Of a stretch of 64,000 nucleotides of DNA, positions 33,163 to 45,509 are shown piece by piece (position 1 is the first letter of the stretch; each line of letters starts with the position of its first letter). The DNA comes from Valencia hispanica (Eukaryota > Chordata > Actinopteri > Cyprinodontiformes > Valenciidae): positions 4,487,501 through 4,551,500 of the forward strand of contig OY747717.1 of NCBI GenBank assembly GCA_963556495.2. Direction: 5' to 3'. Made by a program: the position numbers and the translations under genes. The notes beneath the pieces are model-generated. The model did no database searches, had not been told where the DNA came from, and saw only the letters and a program-made list of their open reading frames with translations.

Positions 33163-34015
33163 AGCATCTGGGAAGCGGGTTGGACGGTGGTGTAATCGTC
33201 ACAAAAAGCTGCATCCTGGAGAACAGACCTCCCCCCTCTCCTGAGGCCACTAAAACTGCAGGGTCAAGCAGGGAAAACCACAATTTGATTATTATTATAA
33301 ATTATTAAAATTATATTGTTATAAAAGTTCTAATATTTTTAAACATTATTTATCAGATCATTTCCGACCATCTGTATAAAAAACAAACGTTCCTGTTGTG
33401 GGTTTATTTAAACAAAGCAATACCTCCTGCATCCTGTGGTGTCAATAAATGTCATGTTTGGTCCCTGAGGGGAGAAACACAGGATGTTCAAAAATGGCGA
33501 CTGCTACCTGCTACTGGTTTCACCAACCTCATGGTACTTTATCTCCATTAACCCTGTTACTGCAGGGGCGTAAAGTCAAAACTGCAACAGAACACACGAG
33601 GTTAAATCCTCTTGTCTACACCAGCACACAATGCAATCAACATTTAATAACTATTTGCTAACTTTTTTTTGTGCTTTAGAAATAGAGGAAATATAACATT
33701 TTTGTTGAAATACTTGGAATATTTTCAGTGTACTAAAAAAACAACTTGATTTTAAAGCCACATATTTGCAGACGGTGTGGCTGAAGCTTTATTGCTCGCC
33801 AATATATGTTTTTTTCTGGCGTAGATAAAAGCATGCAGACAGATTAATTTGCATTGCAGTCGGGTACAAATTCTGTATTCATACATATACATGCAACACA
33901 GTCTTGTTTATTTGCACAGCTCCTACCTTCTGTAAATGGTGTTTTTTCAGTGTTGTTTACTGTAATGTATCATATTGTACCATTTCTAAAATATTAAAGT
34001 TCTTTTTCAGATAAA
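33163..34015 (+). other. spp1: spp1 3' UTR with two poly(A) signals
   Basis: AATAAA lies at 33444-33449 and ATTAAA at 33993-33998, followed by a T-rich and then GT-rich stretch. Either could end the transcript, giving a 3' UTR of about 0.3 or 0.85 kb. No repeat is visible inside. Confidence 0.55.
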
Positions 34016-35224
34016 AAGATACTGGTTGGGTGTTTTTTTTGTCTTTCAGTTGACATCATTTTGTTTTCATTTGTATGTCACAGAATAAATCGAATAATTA
34101 TTTTTAAGATTTTATTTTTAGCCAGTACTTTAAATGTAGAGCTATAAGCCAGTCTCGCTATCACCACTGTATGGCCAAAACATGCTAACAAGCCTGTTTA
34201 AAAATAATGTTATGGTATTGTATCTAAAGTGTCCATTTAAACAACAAGAAAAAGAAGAAGCAGAAAAAAGAAGCATTGACTATAGGTGGACTCCGTATAA
34301 ACCTCAACCAATCATTGTCTATATGCTAGTTAGTTTATTTTAACCAGAACCTTTATCGAATCTAAAGAAATTATTAAACAAAAACACACAAACATAAAAC
34401 CTCTTTAAGGAATATAAAGTAACTATTTTCTTCAATTCATTCAAATATTGATTAATAAACTGCATTCTGGTCGCAGCAGTTGGAGTCTGTACTACAATGA
34501 GACATTTCTTAGCATGCTAATATATTAGCTTACTAATAATACTGATATTACTGTAAATAGTGAGCAAATAAAATTTATCAGATACAATCACGTTTTTAGT
34601 CTCAAAGAATTAGTTAAAAACTAAATATTTTGCTAATCTTGACCAGGGCGAAACATGGCTAAATATTATAGCCTGGTATGCTAGCAGTTAGCATACCAAA
34701 AATGATATGGAAACAAAATGTGAAAGAGGAAAAGAAAAGCTTGAATCATTGCACTACTTTCACATCTTTGACTTCTTTTATGTGTTTGTTTTGTTGTTTT
34801 TTTACTTTGGCAAGCTAATTGAAATTAGTTAAGAGATTTTAGCATGTCAACTACCATGCTTGTAGATTTAAAAAACAGTTCAGATAGGAAAATAAGAAAG
34901 GTTGTACTAATATTTTATCTGTTCTTTTAAAAGTTATTTGCTATAGGCATATGGATTATTTCTTTTCATTGTATTACTGTAGCTGAAAATAGCTATTGGA
35001 TTTTGGCATGTTGCGCTGAAATCAGTTGCTTGTAGAAGGAGGAATAATCCGATAAGCTACAAAAATAAAAAAATGGATAATGAAATAGGAGAGCTTATAT
35101 CATTGCACTAATGTTGCCTCTTAGTTTTTTCAATTGAGTCTTTTGTTGCTTTTCGATTTTATCATGCTAACCAATAATAGCTAATGGAATTTGCCATTAA
35201 TTAAAATAACTCACACTTACAGTT
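34016..35224. other. Unassigned AT-rich sequence downstream of spp1
   Basis: AT-rich text with scattered TTAGCATGCTAAT-like words, but no defined repeat, exon or RNA gene. Confidence 0.35.
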
Positions 35225-35720
35225 GAAATCATACGTTGACATATACTGTCACAATATTTGAGTTAATTTGGTGTATTTTGAGGGAACACTACAAACACAC
35301 TACTTCCTTGTGTGAAATCACGTGAAAAATCAAAAGAATTGAGTCAAGATATTAGACAGAGTTTTGAACCTTCGCAAGTCTGTTTCATCTTGAGATGCAA
35401 TTTGCAGATGCCTGAAGGTTCATGTTTAACCGTTCATATGCAAATATAAACACCAGCGGAATGTCCAACTATCATACTGTCCAGGAAGGACGTAGTCTTG
35501 TGTCCCAAGGAGAAATTTGTTCAGAGAAATGTGTGGATCAACCCCAGAACACAAGTGAAAGACTTTGAAGATGCTGGCTGAAGCTGGTAGGAGAGTTTCA
35601 TTATCCACAGTGAGAAGAGACATGAGCCAAATGGCCAATCAGCGAAGAAGAAGCCATTACTCCAAAAGTGACCTAAAAAGACAGATTTGGATTTGCAAGA
35701 TGTCTGTCTTTTGTTATTTT
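35225..35720 (+). mobile_element. Tc1-like transposon remnant
   Basis: Starting GTTGAAATCATACGTTGACA, the stretch carries plus-strand traces of a Tc1 transposase N-terminal region. These include GAAGAAGAAGCCATTACTCC, then AAAAGTGACCTAAAAAGACA, which match the conserved KKPLL...HKKAR region at the nucleotide level. Frames are destroyed. No inverted end was seen on the right. Confidence 0.55.
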
Positions 35721-36324
35721 TCATATTAGCGTGCAATTTGATAATAGATATAATTATGATGAACTTTAGTATGTTATGCTACAATAAATTGCTTTAAAAG
35801 AATAAAATCACCACTAAATGTAAAAAAAAAAAACCTTGCTCGGAGTTGGAATTTGTACCATCGCATGATTATTGCAGCTTTCAGTTATTTGAAATGTGTT
35901 TTGTTTATGAATTAAGCATGCTAATTAATATTAGCTAATCATAACTTTTAATTATTTGTTACTATAAAGTGAATTATGCTTTTGTAGATTAAAATATAGT
36001 TTGATCTTATGCCATCATATTATAATAACCCCTTTAAGTTATTTGATAATTGCATGTGTTCTTTTCGAATTTGTCATTTAAAAAAACCTTTTATCCATCC
36101 TGAGTAGGTCTGTCAACAAACTGAAAATTACAATTTCTGTGGATATAAGCCAAATGCAGTTATTCACATATGCCAGCAGGTGGCGTAGAATCTTTTCTGG
36201 TGTGTTTTGAACTATTTTCTGCTCAGAGATGGAGCTACAATGTAACCATAGAACTTCCAAAGCAGCAGAAGAAGAATACTATGATGCTTATGTACTTAAA
36301 TCATCTACCCTTATAGGATGAATA
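35721..36324. other. Unassigned AT-rich sequence
   Basis: No repeat or gene is recognised except the CTCF-like motif at 36173-36185. Confidence 0.3.
36173..36185 (+). promoter_or_regulatory. CTCF-like motif, right of spp1
   Basis: CCAGCAGGTGGCG fits the CTCF core and lies 2.2 kb beyond the spp1 poly(A) signal. It is in the same orientation as the motif at 20645-20657. Confidence 0.4.
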
Positions 36325-37222
36325 GGCAAGGCAATTTTATTTGTATAGCACATTTTCAACAACATGGTAATTCAAGGTGCTTTAAAAACAAAAAGGAAAG
36401 AGAAAAAAAGAACATTGGAAATTAAAAGTCAATAAAGCAAGAGAACATCAGTAAAGCAAGAGAGCATGAACACATTTGAAACATATGACATAATTTACTC
36501 AAAGGCAATTTTAAACAGATGAGTTTTTAGTCTCGATTTAAAGCAGTTCAGAGTTTCAGCAGCTCTACACTCGTCAGGAAGTTTGTTCCAGTTAAGGGGA
36601 GCATAAAAAACAAAAGCTGCTTCTCCATGTTTGGTTCTGATTCTAGGGATGTTTAGTAGGCTAGAGTTGGAGGACCTGAGTGGTGTTGGTGGTTGGTACC
36701 GTGACAACAGGTCTTCAACATGTTTTGGTGCTAAGTCATTCAATGATTTATAAACTAGTAAAAGTATTTAGAAGTCTATTCTCTGAGCTACAGGGAGCCA
36801 GTGTAAGGACTTTAGAACTGGGGTGATGTGTTCTACTTTCCTGGTTCTAGTGAGGAACACGAGCAGCAGCGTTCTGGATCAGCTGCAGCTGTCTGGATTA
36901 TTGCAACAGCGTCTTCACAGGTCTGCCTAAAAAGTCAATCCGACTAAAGATAAACACATGGATGAGTTTTTCCAGGTCATGTTGCAACATCATACCTTTA
37001 ATCCTAGAAATGTTCTTCAGCTGATAGAAGGCTGATCTTGTTGTTGCCTTTATGTGACCCTGGAGGTTCAGGTCTGAGTCCATTACTACACCTAGATTTC
37101 AGGCCTGATCAGTAGTTTCTAGCTGGATTAACTGAAGCTGTGTGTCGACTCTTGATCGTTCCTCTTTAGGTCCAAAAAGTAATTACTTCTGTTTTGTTTC
37201 TGTTCAGCTGGAGAAAGTTATG
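36325..37222 (-). mobile_element. L2-clade LINE, 5'-truncated 3' part
   Basis: Read on the minus strand, it encodes [19 protein letters not shown] and NISRIKGMM at 37083-36898, and RSSNSSLLNIPR to FKSRLKTHLFKIAFE at 36743-36495. The RT core is absent, a short piece near 36895 is rearranged, and the tail matches 2290-2360. It is inactive. Confidence 0.75.
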
Positions 37223-37959
37223 GACTGTGGACTAATTATACCAATAAGAAATTACTACTAAAGGGAGCTTTTATACATTTTTCCTTAAACTTAAACTGCT
37301 TTTTCCTCAACCAAGCCAAGCTTAATCATGATCAGGGTAATTAGGAATATATGCAAAAAGATATAAAAAGACTGCAGTAAGTAAAACCAGAAGAAAACCG
37401 TAATAACTCAGACAGCTCAGACATGTTTTTGTGGCATCAAAGCATCTTGTACTGTATAATAATGCGCTATATCCTGAATAATTTTTAGCTCCTCTATTGT
37501 CATTAATCTGTCAAAAGTGTGTAATTTTAAAACTTTTTTATACCATTTGTTCAGCTTGCAGAAATCGTGACTATATCTCCCCGTCTTTAATGTCCAACAT
37601 AACGGTAGACACATAAAAACTTCACACTGATTACAGGCTTCGCTTTGTTGAATGCCTTCAGAATGTGACCGTGAAGCCCCTGAGGAGGAAAAACGAGACA
37701 GACAAAAATGTCTCAAGAAGCATCTAAGATTAATAGCAGCGGATCTACGAGCGAAAAAAGAAAGACGTACGGCGCAGTCATCTTACGGCATGTTTTCTTC
37801 ATTTTGGTTTATGTGCAAACAGGAGAAGGACAAAAACATAACGAAGTCATAAATACATTTCTCAGCGATAGAAAATATGACTCATGATAAAAAATGACAC
37901 GAATTTAAAGAAAAATCATGAAATTGTTGCAGTCAGGTTAAGTATTACGAGAGGTGGAG
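37223..37959. other. Unassigned sequence
   Basis: No recognisable feature. The minus-strand frame 37716-37417 (99 codons) and the plus frame 37652-37852 have no domain or splice context. Confidence 0.3.
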
Positions 37960-38245
37960 GTAATTATGGAGTGCCGTTTATAAAGTTACACAGTCAAAAG
38001 ATAACAGCAATAATATGGGTTATTTAGCCAGTCATAAATAAATGGGGGTTTGTTTTTCAAAGAGGGTAGCCTGCCCTAAATATTTAGTTTACAAATTAAA
38101 TATCAACCTCCAAACTAAACATTTAGCTTGTCAACTAAATATTTACTATACGAACCAAATATTTAACTTCAAACTGAATATTGACTTGATCTGTTTTGGC
38201 ACAGTTATGCCCAGCAGATGGAAAATAACATTAAAACGATGAAGC
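37960..38245 (+). mobile_element. Foldback family TAAATATTTAG, partial copy (one arm)
   Basis: The arm AAAGTTACACAGTCAAAAGA, then AGCAATAATATGGGTTATTT, leads to a short AAATATTTAGTT array. It then stops, 60 bp before the next copy. Confidence 0.55.
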
Positions 38246-38305
38246 TTGTGTAGAAAAACGAGGTCTCACTGAAACAAACTGGATGTGGCTGCTAGTTACC
38301 TATGA

Positions 38306-39000
38306 GCTGCCATTTGTAAAGTTCCACAGTCAAAACTGACAGCAATAATTTGGGTAATTTAGCCTGTCGTAAGAGGAAAAAAAGGAGGGTTTGTTTTTCA
38401 TATTCGAGTCCATTATATTAATTCATTCATAAATGTCACAGTTTAAAACTATTTAGCTCCAAATTAAATATTTAGTTTGAAGCTTAATATTTAGTAGCTA
38501 GCAAGCTAAACTTCCTAGCAAAGATGTTTAGCTTCAAACTAAACTTTTAACTCAGAGCAAAATATTTAGCTAATATGCAAATTTACTTAATCATAAGCAG
38601 AGGTGGACTATCAAAATAAAAGCTGGGTTCTGCAAACTTTAATATAAACTGCTGCCCGATGCTGCTGGTGCATCACTATTGCTGTAAATCCATCGGTAAA
38701 GGTCTGTATTGCCGTTAAAACAGCTCTTCCTAGGTTTTGAGCTGAAATGTTGGACATGTCAGGATGAAAACAAACAGTATAGGTGACATGAACAATGTTC
38801 AGTCTCGCAAGCAGTTTATGTAGCGGTTCGCAAGACCCAACTTTTATCTTGGTAGTCCACTTCCGCTTATCGGCAAGTAAATTTGCATATTAGCTAAATG
38901 TTTAGCTCAAAGCTCAATACTTAGCTAGCCAGCTTAGCTTCCTATCTACATTTTTAGATTCAAACTAAATGTTTAGCTTGCTAACTTATAAGTTACAGTA
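38306..39000. mobile_element. Foldback family TAAATATTTAG, copy with paired core
   Basis: The left arm is CTATGAGCTGCCATTTGTAA (38306 onwards), followed by the array (38440-38570). The core GCAGAGGTGGACTATCAAAA near 38600 is repeated in inverted form near 38850-38880 (TGGTAGTCCACTTCCGCTTA). A second array follows to about 38990. The far right arm is missing. Confidence 0.6.
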
Positions 39001-39004
39001 TACT

Positions 39005-39565
39005 GTAAACCATATACAGTTGAAACCGGATATTATACTTTAGAAAACCCCCCTTTTTTACTTTTAAACATCAAATCAGAGTAAATATTTCTTGTTTTAG
39101 ATTAAAAAAAAAACATTTCTTGAAAAATGAGAATAATCTCCCGTGTTTTTTCTACTTTTGTATTATTGCCTGAACAGATGAACGTGGGACCTCCAGGCAT
39201 CTGGAAACTGCATGTAACTATGAGCCACACTTGTGGAGCTCCACGATTCTTGTCCTGATGTCTGTTGATTTCTCGTGATTTTCCCATGATGTCAAAGAAA
39301 GAGGCTCTGTGTTTGGGGTGTGGCTTTATATCCATCCACAGGTGTGCCACCAATTAAGATGGACTCAATTAATCAGTCAGAAGCTTCTCAAGCTCAGAAT
39401 GGAATCAGAGGTTTTCTTTGTTTAAAGACGCAATAAACCGAGTATATTTTAATTACATACACTTCTGTCTTTGATGAAAGTAATAAAAAAAATACAGAAC
39501 AATTCTCTCTTTAGAACAACATTTCACAAATACATAATTATGTTAATAATTGATCTAAAACAAAA
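39005..39565. mobile_element. Tc1/mariner-type non-autonomous element
   Basis: It starts near CATATACAGTTGAAACCGGA, then AAATCAGAGTAAATATTTC, which are the terminal words of common fish Tc1-like elements (TACAGTTGAAACCAGAAG type). The inner text (CATCCACAGGTGTGCCACCA) is also typical. There is no transposase frame. The right end is not sharply defined. Confidence 0.5.
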
Positions 39566-40187
39566 AAGTTTACTCTGGTTTGATGTTTGACAGTAAAAAC
39601 AAAATGTAAATATCTTGTTTCAAGTTTATATTGTCACTGGAAGTAGTTTACTCTGCTCTAACATAAAAACAAAACCTGGAAGTTCTGGTTTCATAAGTTT
39701 TATGTTGAAAAATTTTATTTGGACCCCTTATTTTATACATTAAAATACCAGAAGTTGCACATAACTATTTTTTTTATCTGCCTGATTCTATCATTCTAAA
39801 AATTCAGATGTCGCGATCAGTTACTCAGTATTAAGTGGCCTTTTTACCAAATACTTTGATGGTACTCGCCTCTGGTTATTACTGGAATCTTGTTGATTAC
39901 GTACATGTTTTTCCAAGGACAAAATAAATAAGTTTAAAAATTCCAACTATTGCTACCTAGAAGTTTATTTTTATTTATTTATAATTTGTCGTTTTTTTCC
40001 CCCCAGGTTGAAAAGCTTTAACGTTGTCTACATCTGCCTGGAGAAGCATGCTGCAGTACCCGGTGTTCTCCACTAGATGGGGATTAATCATCAGAGCCTA
40101 AAGCACAAACACCATCACTCAAGACTAAAAAGGAAAATACAAAAGAACTAGGACTTTTAAAAACACTTTGAGCGGCAAAGACCTCTG
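39566..40187. other. Unassigned AT-rich sequence
   Basis: Nothing recognisable up to the Harbinger-like element. Confidence 0.3.
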
Positions 40188-42691
40188 GGGGGTATTCCAT
40201 CAAGCAGGCTAAAGGCAAAGCCACGCTTAAATGGCCAAGTCTGGCTAATATGAGTGAGAGTTCGAATCCATCAAAGAGGCTGAGATTAGCCCCAACTCAG
40301 TAACCATGGAAACCATGACTCTGGCTAAAACCTCAACCACGGCTAAGCCAGAACTGTGGCTCAGGTTTCCGTTCCATCAATCTGAGCCTCAACCCTGTTC
40401 CACCAGGGTGGCTAATGTGAACGCCAGCCAAGTAACCATGGTAACTTATGCTGCCGGGCAAACCTGGTCTGTAGCGGGCTAAAAGTGAAGCTTAGCACCA
40501 TCTATGTTCAAAGAATGTCCAATAGACAGAAACAGAGTCACACAACTGTCATGGAATGATAAAGTAATCTGTAAAACATAATATATATAATATTTTGTTT
40601 TTATTATTCATACTAATAATTATATATTATCTATAAGTACATTAAAGAACATTATCACAAAAATTAAATATAAAAAAATAAGACAAATACAAGATTAAAC
40701 TAATTAGCAAACAAAATATAATAAAAGGAAATTGAGGCATTGAAAATAAAAGATTGAATATGTACACCAAACCAATTAGATGTAAATGCCCTCCAATCTC
40801 CACCCCCACACACCCTCCTTGCCTCCTGGTGGCTGGCAAAGCCAATTGAGGTCTGTGGCGACAGAATGGGACATTAAATACAGTAAGAACAATGACCTTT
40901 TGCTGTGCATTTGGATTCATACCTACATCCTTTTCCATCTTCCTGATCTCAAGTTTGATCTTAATCTGTAGCCTCTTGTACTCCGTTGCATGGAAGAGAT
41001 ACCGCTTATAAATTGCACGGATGTCCTATGATGACTTAATGTGTCGGTGCAACCACCTATGCAGTTAATGGTGGGTAAATGGGAATGGCTACTCACTTCA
41101 CTTCGTCCAGCAGATGTAGTCCTCTTGCCAGCTGGGGAAGGCCTAGGTTCCTGCAGGAGGGTGTGTGGCACATTATTAAGGTGTGATTTTAACATTTCAA
41201 ATACAACCAGTACATTAATGATTAGGCTTACATCTTGGAGCTCACTGTCTCGACAGGTGAGTGTTTCATCATCGTCATCATCATCTTGGGCCTTCTCCCT
41301 GCAAATAGAGAAACAACAGTTAATGGGGGAGAGGGAGGGGGCTGACTGCATGTAGTGCAATGTTTCAACAGGTTAGGACCTACTGGGTCGACTTGGGTCC
41401 CGGCTGCATCCCCAATGTGCACTTGTGGTGGGTCAGGGAGAATAATTTGATCCCCTGTCACTATCAGGTGCGTAGTTAGTTATCCCTAATGAGGGTCTGT
41501 CACCAGAATAGGGGCAGTGATTGACAATACCTTCAACATATGGGGCCCGGATCCCCCCCCCCGATCCTAACTATCTTGGGCCCCTTATTTATCCCAAGGG
41601 CCAGGATCTCAGCTGGTGTGAGCTCCTCCGGCGGCGGTCCCCCACCAGTACCCATGGATGCAGTCTGCTTTCTGGTGGCTGCAAGACATGTATATATTCA
41701 TAGCTGCGCATCTATTTTGACTGATACATTTCACATTACATTATGGAACACTTACCATTGCTAAGAATGTTCTTATATTTGATTTTGACCTGGTGGCCGG
41801 TCCTCCTCTGGCTACTGAGATTGCTGCTGTTGAGACATAACCGTGAGGGACACAACATGTCTGCCCTATAGCACATTTCATACTTAGAGGCAATTTAAGG
41901 AGATCATCCTTCTTTTGATGTAACAAGGGTTAAGGCCTCCGATTGATAGGAGATAGAGGATTGATTGGCTGTCACCTGCATTCACTTAGTTACTGTAACA
42001 GGGGTCCTCATCTCCATTGAATTTCTTGATTTGCTAAATGATTCTAGATAAATAATAATGCAGCTATCCCATCGATTTGCATAACAATCAGTTGATAAAT
42101 ATGATGAATATCACTTTAACATTACTACTAGGGCTGCCAAATGATAAAATATGGAGAATTTCACACAAATTGCGGTGAAACAATAATGCTATTTTAATTA
42201 TGTTCATATGAATGTTACTTACTAGGGCTGTCTTTTTGTTCTTTGGGGATTTTCCTTTTAATTTTAGGGATTTGGTTGCATTAATAGGTCCACATAATTG
42301 ATTAGTTTAAAATAAAAACCATCAAAAAATCAATTGGTAGATTGTTGTCTACATTTTTCCTTTTGATGGGGGATTTATATAACATGATGCTGAAATATTA
42401 AATTTTCTTTATCACTTACGCATTCAGCCTGTCGGCAATATTCACGCTCTTTTCTCTTTGCTTTTCGGCATTTTGGACAGTTTTCGTTCTCGACTACTAT
42501 GGGCTTTTTATTTTCCCTGTGGTCGTGCACAAGTTTAGGCTTAACAGGTGAGGCTTGACTAAGTGTCAAGTGGAGCCAGCTGATTTCACTTGATGGAACG
42601 ACTTGGAGCTAGATTGGGAAGTGGAGATTTGTCAAGCTTCAAGCTTACATCTAAGTCTGGCAATTCTCAGCTACGTTGATGGAATACCCCC
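40188..42691 (-). mobile_element. Harbinger-like DNA transposon with a broken Myb-like ORF
   Basis: The ends are GGGGGTATTCCATCAA at 40188 and its exact inverse at 42691, flanked by a 3-bp repeat CTG (40185-40187, 42692-42694). Minus-strand pieces recall the Myb/SANT-like accessory protein of PIF/Harbinger elements: MGTGGGPPPEELTPAEILAL (41655 downward), TGDQIILPDPPQ (near 41450) and YKRYLFHATEYKRLQIK (near 41005). The DDE nuclease is not seen. TWA is the usual Harbinger duplication, so CTG is atypical and the superfamily call is tentative. Confidence 0.6.
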
Positions 42692-43019
42692 CTGTTCAGT
42701 TCTCATACACTATAGTTCTAAGAGATTTCTGCTTGATTTTGGCTAGTTGTAAACCATAGTAGACCATATTCTGTGGGTTTCTCTACTCCAGCCAGGGGTG
42801 TTCAAAGTGTGGCCTGGGGGCCACTTGCGGTGCCTAGACTGATTTTCTGTGGCCCTCATCTGCAATTCCAGAATGAGACAAAATTTCTATCCACAAATTG
42901 AAATCTTCCAAGTGGAAAATATTAGGTGCAACACAACATACTTGTTTTTTTTTTTAACTACATCTGTCCAACAACTTTTACTCAAAATTAGACTTTGCTG
43001 CTTTCAATCAATTTATTAA
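42692..43019. other. Unassigned sequence with a possible hAT end
   Basis: CCAGGGGTGTTCAAAGTGTG GCCTGGGGGCC at about 42791-42823 resembles a hAT terminal sequence, but no partner end was found. Confidence 0.3.
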
Positions 43020-43480
43020 ACTTGGCCGAATACATCAAAACATTTTAAAGAAAGAGCGACTCAAATGCTTTTCCTATTGCTGAGAACAGACTTTATAGTT
43101 TTCTTTTCGCAGCAGATTCTAAGGCTGATCACTAACGAAATACATAAAATAAAAGAGATGGTTTGATAGAAAAAACACTATATTTGAATTTAGATAAAAC
43201 CCAATTTATGTTATTTGGAAAACACAAGAAAAATATAGTAGCAAACATAAGTATTGATATGGCAAACTGTGAAAGGGTTAATGAAATAAGATGGCTTGGG
43301 GTAATCTTGTATTACAAAATCTGCTTGAAATTTGACAATGGAACGGTCTAACAGAGAAAACAAAAAGTAAAAACATGAGCCAGTTAAAAAGAAAATTCAA
43401 AGTACAGTTGTTTTATGTTTATATGAATGAAGAACAGTTTAAACCAGGAAAATGGTGGAAGGTTAAGAAAGTGATGTATA
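43020..43480 (+). mobile_element. LINE reverse-transcriptase remnant
   Basis: The plus frame 43163-43351 reads LNLDKTQFMLFGKHKKN and NEIRWLGVILYYK. This fits the segment just after the YADD box of a LINE reverse transcriptase (NxxKTxxMxF...xxxLGV). The flanks are too decayed to name the clade. Confidence 0.5.
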
Positions 43481-43677
43481 GATGAGTGACTTTTGATGTG
43501 TTCTGTTTTGTTTTTTGACTGTTCTGTTTTGATCCGTCATGTTTTTATTTCTTGCTATTTTAAAAGCATTTCTGTTAGTTAGGTAAAAAACATAATATAT
43601 TGATACATTTTTTTTTGTTTGCCTTTACTTTATTGTCCTTTGAATGATGGTACAGGGTAAAGGTGGTAGGGCCTCAT

Positions 43678-44460
43678 TGTCATGTTTGTAAGTTTAAATG
43701 ACTCCAAGTACAGACAGCAAACCCAGACGACAGGAGATGTAATCTTTCTTTTAAATATCTATTCACAATTGAGTAAAGTGAACATGAGAGCGGGAGTCTG
43801 AGGAAGCGTCGATGGATTTCAGCAAACGGGAGCGGGGATTGAAGAGACAGGTAAGTGGTTAGTAAAGGTTGAGGGTTCAGGAGTGTGGATATGAGCAACG
43901 GTAGAGAGCTTACTCGGTGGTCGGCTTCAGAGAAGCTCGGAGGAGGTCTGCAGGAAACAGTAACTGAGTCTGGCTGGGGAGCGGATGGCTTAAGTGAGTG
44001 ATGAGCCGTTGTTCTGCGCAGGTGGAGACGCTGGAGGGCGGACAGGCAGGCAGGCATAGGAGAGCGGCGGAGTTCAGGTGAGTTATGGTTCTGATTCCAG
44101 GTGAAAGCGGAACGGAGACTGACCAGAGATGAAATCCAGGATCCCAAAGAAGAACGCTGCCGGGAGGTCGATGAACGAGGTCTGTTGGGAAAAAGCAGGT
44201 GAGGAAGGTATCAACAGGAATAGTCTTACCAGAGAGTTCCATAAACAAGATTGAAGGCTTAGTCTGGCTTGTGTACCACGCATAGTGCGAGAACCATCTG
44301 GCGTCAGTCTCCAGAATCCCCTTCCCTTAAGAATGGTGCTGCTGATGGATCTGATGAGAAGCGCCTGCTTCAGAACCTGCCGGTCACGCCCCCCTGCAGA
44401 GCAAGGTAAAAACAAACACACACATCCACTCACCCAGCACACAGCTGCTGAGACCTAACA
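43678..44460 (-). mobile_element. Probable solo LTR, 783 bp
   Basis: It starts TGTCATGTTTG and ends GACCTAACA on the plus strand (TG...CA). It is flanked by CTCAT (43673-43677) and CTTAT (44461-44465), a 5-bp duplication with one mismatch. The termini and GC-richer body fit an LTR read on the minus strand. The overlapping open frames (43680-44442) are not convincing genes. The family is not the one at 1624-2131. Confidence 0.55.
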
Positions 44461-44664
44461 CTTATAAGTGCATACTTACCAACTACAAACTACATAACTG
44501 GGGACTATTGCACAAAACTAGGATAAGGGATTAAGCCGGGATGTCTTATTTGTTCAACTTATTTGTGATCCGGTTGCACAGAAACGGGATAGGGGGCAGA
44601 AGGATATGTTATGGTATAAGTTACCATGGAGATTTATTGAGTAGAGCTAGCCTGCTCCAGACCA

Positions 44665-44790
44665 TGCTAAGTTCAGAATCAGAATCAGATAATGAGGGTT
44701 TATTGCCAAATGTTGGGCAGGTTTACAACATCAGGAAATTGCTGCGGTACTTTGTGCAAACATACGAGAACAAAAAGACAAACACTTAAA
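44665..44790. repeat. LINE 3'-tail-like fragment
   Basis: TTCAGAATCAGAATCAGATA, then GGTTTATTGCCAAATGTTGG, is the usual 3' end of CR1/Rex1-type fish LINEs. Only the tail remains. Confidence 0.45.
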
Positions 44791-45167
44791 TCAAAATAAA
44801 AATCTAATATGCTAAACAGATTGATACATACATGAGTGCAGTTCCAGGATCTATTTAATCTCATCCCTTATCTCAGTCAGCAGTCACCACAAACTGAAAC
44901 CCATCGTTATTCCACTGCCCACTACACATCGGTATCACATTATCTAAACGGTTGGCATCATTCATTTCTATCATTTTGCATAATTTACGATTTTAGATAA
45001 TATTGCAGTTTCCAATAGACTATAAAGTTATATATAAAATGACGGACTGCATGCATAATAGCTCAAATAAAATAACACATATTTGACAGGTTCCCCCTTT
45101 GGCAGAATCACAGCTAAAACAGTAGAATGTTCTTGTTCTTGAATTTGACTTGCTGCCATGTCCGCTT
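44791..45167. other. Unassigned sequence
   Basis: AT-rich, no feature recognised. Confidence 0.3.
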
Positions 45168-45400
45168 TGGCCAAAGGTGTCAAGTAACGAAGTACAAATA
45201 CTTCGTTACCTTACTTAAGTAGACATTTTGGGTATTTATACTTTACTGAAGTAATTATCTATGGGCCTACTTTTTACTTCTACTCCTTACATTTTCACGC
45301 AATTATCTGTTCTTTCTACTTCTTACATTTTAAAAATAGCCTCGTTACTCCTGTTTCATTAAGTCTCTTATTAAGAAGACACACAAAAAACGATCTAAAA
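45168..45400. repeat. Terminal part of a hAT-like repeat (ACTTAAGTAGA type)
   Basis: GTCAAGTAACGAAGTACAAA, then TACTTCGTTACCTTACTT, is the common fish repeat end with AAGTA/TACTT words. The inner text (TTTACTTCTACTCCTTACAT) continues it. The other end was not identified with confidence. Confidence 0.45.
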
Positions 45401-45509
45401 ATGCGCCAACTGGACAGAATGTGACAGCGGTTTGATCATCATTTTAAACATCTACCATTCTGACACCCCGCTTGTATGCGATCCAAAATCCAAAGACCAC
45501 TTCTCATTT

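Noticed and set aside
32828..33167. Two alternative frames of about 105 codons over spp1 exon 8
   Set aside because: Shadows caused by GAG/AGC-biased codons; the chosen frame alone joins the RGD exon in phase.
43680..44442. Minus-strand frames of 110-155 codons
   Set aside because: They lie wholly inside the probable solo LTR, overlap each other in different frames and show no conserved domain.
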